DNA from: Actinomadura mexicana
GTDB lineage: Bacteria > Actinomycetota > Actinomycetes > Streptosporangiales > Streptosporangiaceae
Reading direction: 5' to 3'
Length of the DNA: 64,000 nt
Assembly (NCBI RefSeq): GCF_900188105.1
Contig: NZ_FZNP01000007.1
Location: 400,426 to 464,425 of the forward strand
This document shows, piece by piece, positions 16,544-28,800 of this stretch. The notes below the pieces were generated by a model. The model was given only the letters and a program-made list of their open reading frames with translations, was not told the origin of the DNA and searched no databases. The stretch's first letter is position 1. Each line of letters starts with the position of its first letter. A program made the translations under genes and the position numbers.

Positions 16544-18531
16544 GCGCCTCTCCCCCTGTGCTCCCCGTCGTCCCCGCCGCGATCCCCGCCCCCGCCGCCC
16601 GCCGGCGCGGCGCCGCCGTGCAGCGCCGCGACGATGCTCTGCGCGCTGCGCAGGCCGATCCCCGGAACCTCGGCGACCTGCGCGGGCGTCGCGTCCTTCA
16701 GCCGCTTCAGCGATCCGAAGTGCTTCAGCAGCGCCGCGCGGCGCGCCGGGCCCAGACCCGGAACGTTATCGAGTTCGCTGACCGTCATGGACCTGGAACG
16801 CCGCTGCCGGTGGAAGGTGATGGCGAACCGGTGCGCCTCGTCGCGGACCCGCTGGACGAGGAACATGCCCTCGCTGTTGCGCGGCAGGATGACCGGATCG
16901 CCTTCGCCGGGGAGCCAGAGCTCCTCCAGCCGCTTGGCGATCCCGCACACCGCGATGTCGTCGACGCCGAGCTCGTCGAGGGCGCGCTGCGCGGCCGCGA
17001 CCTGCGGTGGGCCGCCGTCGACGAGGACCAGGTTGGGCGGGTAGGCGAACTTGCGCGGCCGGCCGGTCTCCGGGTCGATCGGCTGGTGCGCGCCCTCCTC
17101 CTCCGGGTCGCCGAGGGTGTCGAGCTCGCCGGTCCTCTCGCTCTCGGCGAGGTAGCGCCTGAACCGTCGGGTGATGACCTCGTGGATGGAGCGGACGTCG
17201 TCCTGCCCCTGCACGGCCTTGATCGTGAACCGGCGGTACTCGCTCTTGCGGGCCAGGCCGTCCTCGAACACGACCATGGACGCGACCACGTCGGTGCCCT
17301 GCAGGTTGGACACGTCGTAGCACTCGATCCGCAGGGGGGCGTCGTCGAGCTCCAGAGCCTCCTGGAGCTCCTGCAGCGCGCGGCTGCGGGTGGTGAGGTC
17401 GGACGCGCGGCGCGTCTTGTGCTGCTTGAGCGCCTCGTGGGCGTTGCGCGCCACCGTCTCCAGCAGGGTCCGCTTGTCGCCGCGCTGCGGGACGTGCAGC
17501 CGGACGGGCCCGCCGCGCTGCTCCGACAGCAGCTCGGCCATGGCCTCCTCCTCCGGCGGCAGGGCCGGGACGAGGACCTCGCGGGGCACCGACTCGCTCT
17601 CACCGTAGATCTGGATGAGGAAGTGCTCGACCAGGTCGGCGGTGGTGACGTCCTCGACCTTGTCGACGACCCAGCCGCGCTGCCCGCGGATGCGGCCGCC
17701 GCGCACGTAGAACACCTGGACGGCCGCCTCCAGCTCGTCCTCGGCGAAGGCGATCATGTCGCAGTCGGTGCGGTCGGGCAGTACGACCGCCTGCTTCTCC
17801 AGAGCGCGCTCCAGGGCGCGGATGTCGTCGCGGAGCCGGGCGGCGCGCTCGTACTCCTGGGACGTGGCGGCCTCGCGCATGTCGCGTTCGAGGCGCTTGA
17901 TGAACCGGGTGGTGTCGCCGGCCATGAAGTCGCAGAAGTCCTCGGCGAGCAGGCGGTGCTCGTCGGGCGAGACGCGGCCGACGCACGGCGCCGAGCACTT
18001 GCCGATGTAGCCGAGCAGGCACGGCCGGTCGAGCTGGTGCTGCCGTTTGAACACGCCGGCGCTGCACGTCCGGACGGGGAACACGCGCAGCAGCTGGTCG
18101 ACCGTCTCCCGGATCGCCCAAGCGTGGGAGTACGGCCCGAAGTAGCGCACGCCCTTCCGCTTGGCGCCCCGCATCACCATCACCCTCGGGAAATCCTCGT
18201 TCAGGGTGACGGCGAGATAGGGATAGGACTTGTCGTCGCGGTAGCGGACGTTGAACCTGGGGTCGAACTCCTTGATCCAGGAGTACTCCAGCTGGAGGGC
18301 CTCGACCTCGGTGCCGACGACCGTCCAGTCGACGCGCGCGGCGGTCTGCACCATCGTCTGGGTGCGGGGGTGCAGGGCGGAGAAGTCGGCGAAGTAGGAG
18401 TTCAGCCGCGAACGCAGGTTCTTGGCCTTGCCCACGTAGATGACCCGGCCGTGCTCGTCGCGGAACCGGTACACCCCCGGGGATTCCGGGATGGAGCCGG
18501 GTGCGGGTCGGTAGGTCGCCGGGTCTGCCAC
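16540..18531 (-). CDS. uvrC: Excinuclease ABC subunit C
   Basis: The 663-residue nuclease makes both incisions in nucleotide excision repair. It has the GIY-YIG N-terminal nuclease (GVYRFRDEHGRVIYVGKAKNL), a cysteine cluster (GKCSAPC), the UvrB-interacting UVR motif (EYERAARLRDDIRALERALE) and an RNase H-like C-terminal nuclease (ECYDVSNLQG ... LVLVDGGPPQ). Tandem HhH repeats (VPGLGPARRAALL, VPGIGLRSAQSIV) come last. The start is set at GTG 18531 (ADPATYRPAPG); upstream in-frame ATG 18576 would add a non-conserved leader. It heads the uvrC-rapZ-yvcK-whiA operon. Confidence 0.97.
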   Translation of the reverse strand: MADPATYRPAPGSIPESPGVYRFRDEHGRVIYVGKAKNLRSRLNSYFADFSALHPRTQTMVQTAARVDWTVVGTEVEALQLEYSWIKEFDPRFNVRYRDDKSYPYLAVTLNEDFPRVMVMRGAKRKGVRYFGPYSHAWAIRETVDQLLRVFPVRTCSAGVFKRQHQLDRPCLLGYIGKCSAPCVGRVSPDEHRLLAEDFCDFMAGDTTRFIKRLERDMREAATSQEYERAARLRDDIRALERALEKQAVVLPDRTDCDMIAFAEDELEAAVQVFYVRGGRIRGQRGWVVDKVEDVTTADLVEHFLIQIYGESESVPREVLVPALPPEEEAMAELLSEQRGGPVRLHVPQRGDKRTLLETVARNAHEALKQHKTRRASDLTTRSRALQELQEALELDDAPLRIECYDVSNLQGTDVVASMVVFEDGLARKSEYRRFTIKAVQGQDDVRSIHEVITRRFRRYLAESERTGELDTLGDPEEEGAHQPIDPETGRPRKFAYPPNLVLVDGGPPQVAAAQRALDELGVDDIAVCGIAKRLEELWLPGEGDPVILPRNSEGMFLVQRVRDEAHRFAITFHRQRRSRSMTVSELDNVPGLGPARRAALLKHFGSLKRLKDATPAQVAEVPGIGLRSAQSIVAALHGGAAPAGGGGGDRGGDDGEHRGRGA

Positions 18532-18692
18532 GCTCGAAAGCCTAATGGGCGACACCGACACGCCGAGCCCCCGCACGCCCGGCGCCGTCCCGCCGCCCCG
18601 AGGGTGACGTAGATCTCTCCCTACTGCCCGGATGTTCGCAAATGCTTCGGAAAGGGAGGGTCAAACGGATCCGGAAGGGGGACGTCGCGCAC

Positions 18693-19862
18693 ATGTCCGC
18701 ACTCTGGGCATGGACCATCCTGGCCGCCGTCGCCGGCACGTCCGTGATCGCCGTGGAGGTGGGCCGCCGGCTCGTCGCGGGCCGGCTGTCGCACCGCTGG
18801 CCCGGCGCGGGCCGGGTCGCCCGGCGCTGCACCGCGCCCGTGTTCGCGTTCGCGGTGGTGGTCAGCTCCAGCACCGCGATGCCGTACCAGTTCATCGGCG
18901 GGCACGCCGAGGACGTGGTCCGGCACGCGATGCGGATCGCGGCGATCGGCGCCTCCACGTGGCTGGTGATGCGGATCGGCTACGCGCTGAGCGACCCGCC
19001 GCTGGCGCGGCTGATGCGGATCGAGGGCGAGCGCAACCGGCGGGCCAGGCGGGCCCGCACGCAGATGCTGCTGCTGCGCCGCATCGCCGCCGTCATCATC
19101 GTGGTCCTCGCCGTCGGCGCGGCGCTGTTCACGTTCCCGGCCGTGCGGGCGGTCGGGGCCGGGGTGCTCGCCTCGGCGGGCGTCGCCGGCCTGGTGGTCG
19201 GCATCGCGGCGCGGCCGACCCTCGGCAACCTGCTGGCCGGGCTGCAACTGGCGTTCAGCGACGCGCTGCGCCTGGACGACGTCGTCGTCACGCAGGGCAT
19301 CTGGGGCCGGGTCGAGGAGCTGACGCTGTCGTACGTCGTCCTGCAGCTCTGGGACGACCGGCGCATGATCTTCCCGGTGTCGCACTTCACCGAGCAGCCG
19401 TTCGAGAACTGGACCCGGCACTCCAGCCGCCTGCTCGGCTCGGTCGAGCTGCACGTGGACTGGACGGTCCCGGTCGAGGACCTGCGCGCCGAGCTGTACA
19501 CGGCGCTGAAGGAGAACCCGCTGTGGGACCGGCGGGAGTGGATGCTGCAGGTGGTGGACGTGCTGCCGAGCGGCCTCGTCACGGTGCGCGCGCTGATGAG
19601 CGCCGCCGACTCGGCGAGCACCTGGGACCTGCGCTGCGACGTGCGCGAGCACCTGGTCTCCCATATCCGCGACCGCCACCCGGAGGCCCTCCCCCGGCTC
19701 CGTATCGGCCCCGAACCGGTGGTGGACGGTGCCGGGGCCGAGGCGGACGACCCGGCGCCGGCCACCGAGGACGAGGTGGCGGAGGGACGGCACGCCGACG
19801 GCGCGCGGGCCGTCCCCCGTGTGGACGGCCCGGCGCGCACGAAGGCGCTCAGGCGAGCGTGA
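18693..19862 (+). CDS. MscS-family mechanosensitive channel
   Basis: This 389-residue protein has about four N-terminal membrane helices. The Ala/Gly-rich pore helix AGVLASAGVAGLVVGIAARP follows, leading into the beta domain (LSYVVLQLWDDRRMIFPVSHF). These are MscS hallmarks; such channels open on osmotic downshock. The start ATG at 18693 follows GGAAGGGGG; an earlier ATG at 18642 is in frame but has no ribosome site. The C-terminal 60 residues are acidic and low-complexity. The end overlaps the convergent Rieske gene by 14 nt. Confidence 0.88.
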   Translation: MSALWAWTILAAVAGTSVIAVEVGRRLVAGRLSHRWPGAGRVARRCTAPVFAFAVVVSSSTAMPYQFIGGHAEDVVRHAMRIAAIGASTWLVMRIGYALSDPPLARLMRIEGERNRRARRARTQMLLLRRIAAVIIVVLAVGAALFTFPAVRAVGAGVLASAGVAGLVVGIAARPTLGNLLAGLQLAFSDALRLDDVVVTQGIWGRVEELTLSYVVLQLWDDRRMIFPVSHFTEQPFENWTRHSSRLLGSVELHVDWTVPVEDLRAELYTALKENPLWDRREWMLQVVDVLPSGLVTVRALMSAADSASTWDLRCDVREHLVSHIRDRHPEALPRLRIGPEPVVDGAGAEADDPAPATEDEVAEGRHADGARAVPRVDGPARTKALRRA

Positions 19863-20349
19863 TCTTCCCGCCCTGGACGGTGACCTTCTTCCCGGCCAGG
19901 GGCTCGTCGGCGGGCGGGCTCGCCACCGACCCGTCCGTGATCTTGAACTTGCTGCCGTGGCAGGGGCAGTTGATCGTGCCTCCGGACACCGATCCGACGC
20001 TGCATCCCCGATGGGTGCAGGTCGCGGAGAACGCCGTGAACTCGCCCTGGCGGGGCTGGCAGACGACGACCTTGGCGTCCTCGAACACCTTGCCCCCGCC
20101 GACGGGGATCTCGCTCACCGAGGCCAGGGCCGCGCCCGTCCCGCCGCCACCGCTCCCGCCCCCGGAGCCGCCGGAGCCGCCCCCGCCGTCGCCCGATTCG
20201 CCGCACGCCGCCGCCAGCCCGGCCACGCCCGCGAGTCCGGCGCCGATGAGAAGTCCCCGGCGGGTACCGCCCGCTTGGGACTCCCCTGGCGCGTCCTCCC
20301 CCGGCGTGCGCTCCGTTCCGTCCGCCCGCGTCTCGGACCTGTGTGGCAT
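19849..20349 (-). CDS. Rieske [2Fe-2S] lipoprotein 1
   Basis: The 166-residue protein has a Tat-like signal with twin arginines (residues 30-31) and a lipobox LAAAC (Cys49). A Gly/Ser linker (about 53-72) precedes a Rieske domain with both cluster motifs, CTHRGC (111-116) and CPCHG (128-132). It is probably anchored on the outer face of the membrane and passes electrons to an unknown partner. The start ATG at 20349 follows GAGGGGCGAG. A closely related protein is encoded 94 bp upstream on the same strand, evidently by tandem duplication. Confidence 0.9.
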   Translation of the reverse strand: MPHRSETRADGTERTPGEDAPGESQAGGTRRGLLIGAGLAGVAGLAAACGESGDGGGGSGGSGGGSGGGGTGAALASVSEIPVGGGKVFEDAKVVVCQPRQGEFTAFSATCTHRGCSVGSVSGGTINCPCHGSKFKITDGSVASPPADEPLAGKKVTVQGGKITLA

Positions 20350-20443
20350 TCTCGCCCCTCCGGTGACCTCTCTCGGTTCCTGTCCGTCACCGGGAACCAC
20401 GGATGCGCGAGCGGGTCGGTTCAAAGCCGAACCCGAACGATGA

Positions 20444-20884
20444 TCAGGTGACGACGATGCCGCCGCCCTCGACCCGCACGGGATACTCCTTGAGGGGCGC
20501 CTTGGCGGGGCCGTGCTGCACCGAGCCGTCAGTGATCTTGAACTCGCTGCCGTGGCAGTGGCACTTGATCAGCCCGTTCGACACCCCGCCGACCGCGCAG
20601 CCCTGGTGGGTGCACACCGCGGTGAACGCCTTGTAGGCGCCCGGGCTCGGCTGGGTCACCACGACCTTCTCGTCGCCGTAGACCCTGCCGCCGCCGACCG
20701 GGATGTCGGCGGCCTTGGCGATCTGCTTTCCCCTGAGGTCCTCGGCGGGCTTCGCCCCGCCTCCGGACGCGCACCCCGCGAGCGCGGCGGCGCCGAGCGC
20801 CCCCGCCCCGCAGAGCACCGCGCGCCGGCCGACTCCCCCGCTCCCGGCGGCCTCGGCGGCTCCGGGCGTCACTTCGTCTCCCAT
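20444..20884 (-). CDS. Rieske [2Fe-2S] lipoprotein 2
   Basis: At 146 residues it has a twin-arginine signal (GRRAVLCGAGALG) with lipobox LAGC (Cys38) and no long Gly linker. The Rieske motifs are CTHQGC (91-96) and CHCHG (108-112). The core, from DIPVGGGRVY to FKITDGSV, matches the neighbour closely. The partner and electron acceptor are unknown; no oxidase or cytochrome gene is adjacent. The uvrA gene lies upstream on the same strand. Confidence 0.9.
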   Translation of the reverse strand: MGDEVTPGAAEAAGSGGVGRRAVLCGAGALGAAALAGCASGGGAKPAEDLRGKQIAKAADIPVGGGRVYGDEKVVVTQPSPGAYKAFTAVCTHQGCAVGGVSNGLIKCHCHGSEFKITDGSVQHGPAKAPLKEYPVRVEGGGIVVT

Positions 20885-20938
20885 GGCTCCATCCTGGTGG
20901 ACGGCCTCACCCGTCCCGCACCGACCCGCCTCCAGGGC

Positions 20939-23776
<2,838 letters not shown>

Positions 23777-24237
23777 GTTCTTCCGGTCCTCTTCTGGGCG
23801 CGGTGATCTGCGGTTACGGCTCGGTATCAAGGCTAGCCACGGGGTGCGACAGGAGTCCCCGACTTCTCAACAGCGGCGCTCGCCGCTGCATTTCATGACG
23901 CTACCCGGCCGATCCGAGCGGTCGGGACGGCACCATCGCACCGTACACGTGTTCGAACGCCACCCGCCACCGGAACACCGCCTGGAGCGCGGCACCCCCT
24001 CCGACCACCCGGAACGCTCTCCGGTCGTGGACGCGCCCGCCCAGGCCGCTTTCGGGTTCGGGACACGGAGCGCAGCCGTCGCACCGCCGCTCGTCCCCGC
24101 CATCCAGGCGGTCCGGGCGGGGCCCGGCGTCCTCGGACGCCGCCCGTCCGCCGACCGGACGCTCCGTGATCATCGTCGTCTGGCGCGGGCCGGGCCGGTG
24201 CGACAGGATGGAGCGTCCTTTTCGGCGAGGAGGGATC
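23777..24237. other. Gene-free 460-bp region between uvrA and the MDMPI-family gene
   Basis: The region must hold the uvrA promoter (minus strand) and the promoter of the gene at 24238 (plus strand). Frames on both strands were read and no recognisable protein was found. A minus-strand frame at about 23901-24172 has a moderately protein-like stretch (RRAFRVVGGGAALQAVF) but no family match or ribosome site. A TTCGAA palindrome at about 23950 does not fit the actinobacterial SOS box. Confidence 0.5.
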
Positions 24238-25002
24238 ATGGACTGGCGCGACGTGATCGACGAGCTGGACGCGGGCGTGGAGCGGATCTCCGCGACGCTG
24301 GAGGGGCTGTCCGACCACGCCCTGCGGGGCGCGTCCGCGCTGCCGGGATGGAGCCGCGGGCACGTGGCGACGCACATCGCGCGCAACGCCGACTCCCTGT
24401 GGAACCTGCTCGAAGGGGCGCGCACGGGGACGGAGATCCCGCAGTACCCGAGCATGGACCGGCGCAACGCCGACGTCACCGCGGGCGCGGGGCGCGGCCG
24501 GGAGGAGCTGGTCGCGGACGTCCGGGCGACGCAGGCGCGGTTCTCCGAGCAGGCCCGGTCACTGCCCGGGAGGGCCTGGAACGCTTCGGTGCGGGCGATG
24601 TCGGGCCGGTCCCATCCGGCCTGGTACGCGGTCTTCCGCCGCTGGAACGAGGTGGAGGCACACCATGTCGACCTCGCCGCGGGGTACGGCCCCGCCGACT
24701 GGCCCGAGCCCTACGTCCGGTGGGCCGCGGCGGCCACGCTGGCGGACCTGCCGGCCCTGCCGGACCGGCGCCTCGGGGAGCTGGCCGGGCTGCGGATCAC
24801 CGCGACCGACTCCGGCGAGACCGCCGAGCTCGGCTGGACGCCCGGCGGCCCGGAGGCGTCCGGCTCCGGGCGGGCGCTGCTGGGCTGGCTGAGCGGACGG
24901 TCGGACGGCGCGGGCGTTCACCTCCGCCCCGACGGCCCGCTGCCCGTGCCGCCGCCCTGGCCGCACGAGCCCTCGCGGTTCTCGGAGGAGTCGGGCTTCT
25001 GA
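24238..25002 (+). CDS. Maleylpyruvate isomerase family, mycothiol-dependent enzyme
   Basis: The 254-residue protein has an N-terminal DinB-like four-helix domain with GWSRGHVATHIARNADSL and EVEAHHVDLAAGYG. These supply the three histidines of the metal site. A C-terminal MDMPI-type domain follows (from about residue 165). The founding member isomerises maleylpyruvate using mycothiol; many relatives act on other thiol-linked substrates, so the reaction here is unknown. The start ATG at 24238 follows GGCGAGGAGGG. Confidence 0.85.
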   Translation: MDWRDVIDELDAGVERISATLEGLSDHALRGASALPGWSRGHVATHIARNADSLWNLLEGARTGTEIPQYPSMDRRNADVTAGAGRGREELVADVRATQARFSEQARSLPGRAWNASVRAMSGRSHPAWYAVFRRWNEVEAHHVDLAAGYGPADWPEPYVRWAAAATLADLPALPDRRLGELAGLRITATDSGETAELGWTPGGPEASGSGRALLGWLSGRSDGAGVHLRPDGPLPVPPPWPHEPSRFSEESGF

Positions 25003-25033
25003 GGGGGCCGGGGGCCTGGGGAAGGACGTCGGC

Positions 25034-25732
25034 CTAGGGAGGGTCGTCGCCCGCGAGCCGGTGCAGCGCGTCCGCGGAGCGGACGGCGATCGCGCTCCGG
25101 GCGACGGTCACGCAGCCGCGCACCGGCTCGGCCGCGAGGATCTGCGCGACCTTGCGGCGGCCCATGCCGGCCCAGCGGCCGAGGTCCTGCTGGGTGACCG
25201 GGATCTGGACGAGGACGCCCTCCTCGGTCACGCCGTCCGGGCGCTCCCGCTTGACCGGGGAGCCGAACCGCGCCGCCAGGCGCAGGAGGCGGCCGGCGAG
25301 GCGGCGCTCGGGGTCGTCGGGGAAGTGCGCGACGCGCAGCTCGTTGGCGTCGCGGAGCCGTTCGGCGAGGACGGCGGCGACGGCCCACACCGAGCCGGGC
25401 TCGGCCTCCAGGACGCCGCGGAACCGCGCGGCGGGCAGCACGAGGGCCTCGACCCGCGTCAGCGCCTCGGCGTTGGCGTGCCGGACCCCGCCGTCCACCG
25501 CCTCCAGCTCCCCCACCAGGTCGCCGGGGCCGAGGACGTCGAGGATGGCGGTCTCGCCGTCCCGGTCCACCCAGACCTTCACCGCCCCGGACCGCAGGAC
25601 GAAGACCTGGGCCGCGCGGGTGTGCTCGCGCGTCAGGAACGCGCCGGGCCTGATCAGCACCGGGGCGCCCGCCCGCCGCAGGGCCTCCTGGGCACGGGGG
25701 GTCAGCGCGTCCCAGAACCGGGGGGTCTGCAT
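25034..25732 (-). CDS. Crp/Fnr family transcriptional regulator
   Basis: At 232 residues it has an N-terminal cyclic-nucleotide-binding beta-roll (about 8-120), a long dimer helix and a C-terminal HTH (VTQQDLGRWAGMGRRKVAQIL). The phosphate-binding cassette keeps the Glu and Arg of cAMP receptors (GELEAVDGGVRHANAEA), so nucleotide binding is plausible. The start ATG at 25732 follows GAGGAGGCGAG. It lies 99 bp downstream of the Crp/NB-ARC/TPR gene, whose N-terminus is a paralogue. Confidence 0.88.
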   Translation of the reverse strand: MQTPRFWDALTPRAQEALRRAGAPVLIRPGAFLTREHTRAAQVFVLRSGAVKVWVDRDGETAILDVLGPGDLVGELEAVDGGVRHANAEALTRVEALVLPAARFRGVLEAEPGSVWAVAAVLAERLRDANELRVAHFPDDPERRLAGRLLRLAARFGSPVKRERPDGVTEEGVLVQIPVTQQDLGRWAGMGRRKVAQILAAEPVRGCVTVARSAIAVRSADALHRLAGDDPP

Positions 25733-25831
25733 CTCGCCTCCTCACCGGGCCCGGATCCGGCCGGGCCCCGGGCTTTCATGATCGCGTACGTCCAGTGAAC
25801 GCGCCCCGGGGCCGGCCGACCAGGTCATCGG

Positions 25832-28800
25832 TCACACGTCGAGCGGTCCTTCCGGGGCGAGCAGGCCGTCCAGGGCGCGGACGCGGCGGACGCAGTCCGC
25901 GGCCGCGGCCTGGTCGCCGAGGGCCAGGTGGGTGTCGCGCAGCAGCTCCAGCGCCCGCCGCAGGCCCCACTGGTCGTCGGTCTCGCGGCGGATGGCGATC
26001 TCGGCGGTGACGTGCTCCACCGCGCGGGCGTGCTCGCCGGTCAGCTGGGACGCGCGGGCCATGCTGTGCAGGGCGTGGGCCTGCTCGCGGGTGGCGCCGA
26101 GTTCGGCGGCGAGGTCGAGGGCGCGCCGCCCGGCCGCGAGCGCCTCGCCGGCGCGGCCGAGGTCGAGGTGGATGGCGGCGAGGTGGACCAGGCCGACGGC
26201 CTCGCTGTGCCGGTCGCCGACCTCGCCGAGGATGCGCAGCGCCTCCAGCTCCCGCTCCAGCGCCTCCTCGGGCCGGCCGGCCCGGCGCAGCACGGCGGCG
26301 AGGGTGTCCATGCCGACGCCGAGGCCGTACCAGTCGCCGCCGGACTCGCGGATGCCCAGCGCCTGCCGGGCGGCGCGCTCGGCGTCCTCGGGCAGGCCGA
26401 GCCGCGAGTACGTGCGGGCCAGGCTGCCGAGCGTCCCGGCCATCCCGCCCCGCGCCCCGAGCCGGTGCCACAGGTCCAGGGCCTCCAGGCCGAGGATGAA
26501 CGCCTCCTGGTGCCGGCCGAGGCGTCGCATCACCACCGACAGGTGCTCCAGGTCGTTGGCCTCGCCGTGCTGGTCGCCGATCTCGCGGCGGATCTCCAGG
26601 GCGCGCAGGAGGTGCTCGCGCGCCTCGCGGTACCGCCCGAGGCGCCAGTGGACGATCCCGATCTGCGCGAGCGCCTCGGCCTCGCCGTGCCGGTCGCTGG
26701 TGTCGCGGTGCAGCCGCAGCGCCTGCCCGCAGTAGGTGAACGCCTCGGCGAACCGCGTCGCCTCGCACATCAGCATGCCGAGCGTGGTCAGCGCGCGCGC
26801 CTCCCCGTGGCGGGCGCCCAGCGCGCGGTAGGTGCGCAGCGCCTGCTCGGCGTCCTGCTGCGCCAGGTCGCGAAGGCCGAGCGCGGCGTTCATCCGCGCG
26901 AGCTCCGTCAGCGCCTGCGCGGCGCCGTGCATGTCGGCGAGTTCCTGCCGGATAGCGAGCGCTTCCAGAGCGTGCGAGACCGCGCCGTGGACGTTCCCTT
27001 GGCGGCGGTGCACCTGGGCCACGGTGAGCAGTGTCTCGGCCACGCCCGGTTGGTCTTGCGTCCGGCGGCGGACGTCCAGCGCCCTGGCGGCGTGGTCCAG
27101 AGCCGTCTCGTAGTCGCCGAGGCCCAGGTACGCCCTGGCCAGAATGTCGTGGCCCTCGGCCGTGCCCGCGTCGTCTCGCAGTTCCCCGTGGATGGCGAGG
27201 GAGCGCCGCGCGTGGTCGATCGCCGTCAGGTAGCGGCCCAGCGCCACGTGGACGTCGGCCAGGGTGGCCAGGGTGGCGGCCTCCCCGTAGCGGTCGGGCG
27301 GGTCGACGGCCCGGAACCCGCGCCGCGCGTCCTCCCCGTACCCGATGGCCTGGACGGAGTCGCCCAGCTCGAAGTGCGCCGTGGCCAGATTGTGGAGCAT
27401 GACGGCCGCGGCCGCCCAGTCCTCCTCGGTGCGGGCGGCGTGCAGGCCCACCTGGTGGACGGCGATGCTGTCCTCGCTGTAGCGGCGGAACTCCTGGAAA
27501 TCGAACAGCGCGTCGGCGAGCTCCCAGCACGTCCGGTGCAGGCCGAGCCGGGCGGCCTGGTGCACCGCGGCGACCAGGTTGCGCCGCTCGGCCTCGAACC
27601 AGGCGAGCCCGGCGGCGCGCTCCGCGGCGGCGGACGGGCGTCCCTGCGCTTCCCCCGGGTGCGCCCTGGGACGGGAGCGCGCCGCCATGGCGTCCCCCGC
27701 GTGGCGCGCCTCGGCGAGGTAGCCGGCCAGCAGCCGCCGCTGCGCGGCCTGGAGTTCGCCGTCGGAGTCCTCGCGCAGGCCCCGTTCGCGGGCGAAGTCG
27801 CGCAGCAGGTCGTGCATCCGGTAGCGGTCCGGCCCCACGTCGTGCACCAGGTACGCCTGGCGCAGTCCCTCCAGGTATTCGCGCGCCCCGCCGACCGTGC
27901 CGTCGAGCAGGGCGGCCAGGGCGGTGGGCGTGAAGTCGGGGCCGGCGACCAGGCCGAGCCTGCGGAACGCCTCGCGCTGCCCGCGGCGCAGGCTCCGGTA
28001 GGCGACGTCGAACGTCGGGCTGAGGACGGCCAGCAGCGCCGTCCCCGACGTGCCGGGCGCCGCGCCGTCGCCCAGGCCCGCCCCCGCGAGGCCCGGCCCG
28101 TACGGCGCGGCGTCCCGGACGTCGCGGGCGGCCAGCTCCCGGACGGTCCCGGCGATCGACTCGCCGGGGTTCTCGGCCAGCCGCCCGGCCATGACGCCGA
28201 GGGCGAGCGGCAGGTGGCCGCACTCGCGGGCGAGCCGCTCGACCGCCTTGTCCTCCTCCCGGAGGCGGGGGTCGCCCGCCCCGAGGACGTTGGATATGAG
28301 GTCCACGGCCTCCTGCGTCGCCATTTCCCGCAGTTCCAGCGTCCGGACGTCGGCGCCTTCCAGCAGGGCCGGCAGCCGCCGCCGGCTCGTCACGACCACC
28401 AGCCCGGAGGCCATCGCCGCCAGCAGCGGTGCGATCTGCTCGGGCCGGGCGGCGTTGTCGAGGATCAGCAGCATGCGGCGGTCGCCGAGCAGTGACCGGC
28501 ACTGCGCCGCCAGTTCCGCCTGCGTCCGCGGGACCTGGTCGCCGGGCACGCCCGCCGCGCGCAGCACCTGCCCCATCGCCTCCGCCGGGGTGACGGGGCT
28601 GCGGGACGTGCCGCGCAGGTCGGCGAACAGGACGCCGTCGGGGAATCGGTCGACGACCCGGTGCGCCCAGTGCAGCGCCAGCGTGGTCTTGCCGACGCCC
28701 GCCATCCCCTGGACCACGACGGCGCGCGGCCACACGGACTGGCCGACCAGCAGATCGAGCTTGCCGAGGCTGACCACGCGCCCGGCGAAGTAGGGGTTGT

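Noticed and set aside
23945..23960. GTTCGAAC as an SOS/LexA box for uvrA
   Set aside because: The actinobacterial box needs GAAC and GTTC half-sites in the opposite order with a 4-nt gap; this is a contiguous palindrome.
23901..24172. Minus-strand frame with a protein-like stretch ending near GSAG
   Set aside because: No start with ribosome site, no recognised motif, and composition resembles shadow frames.
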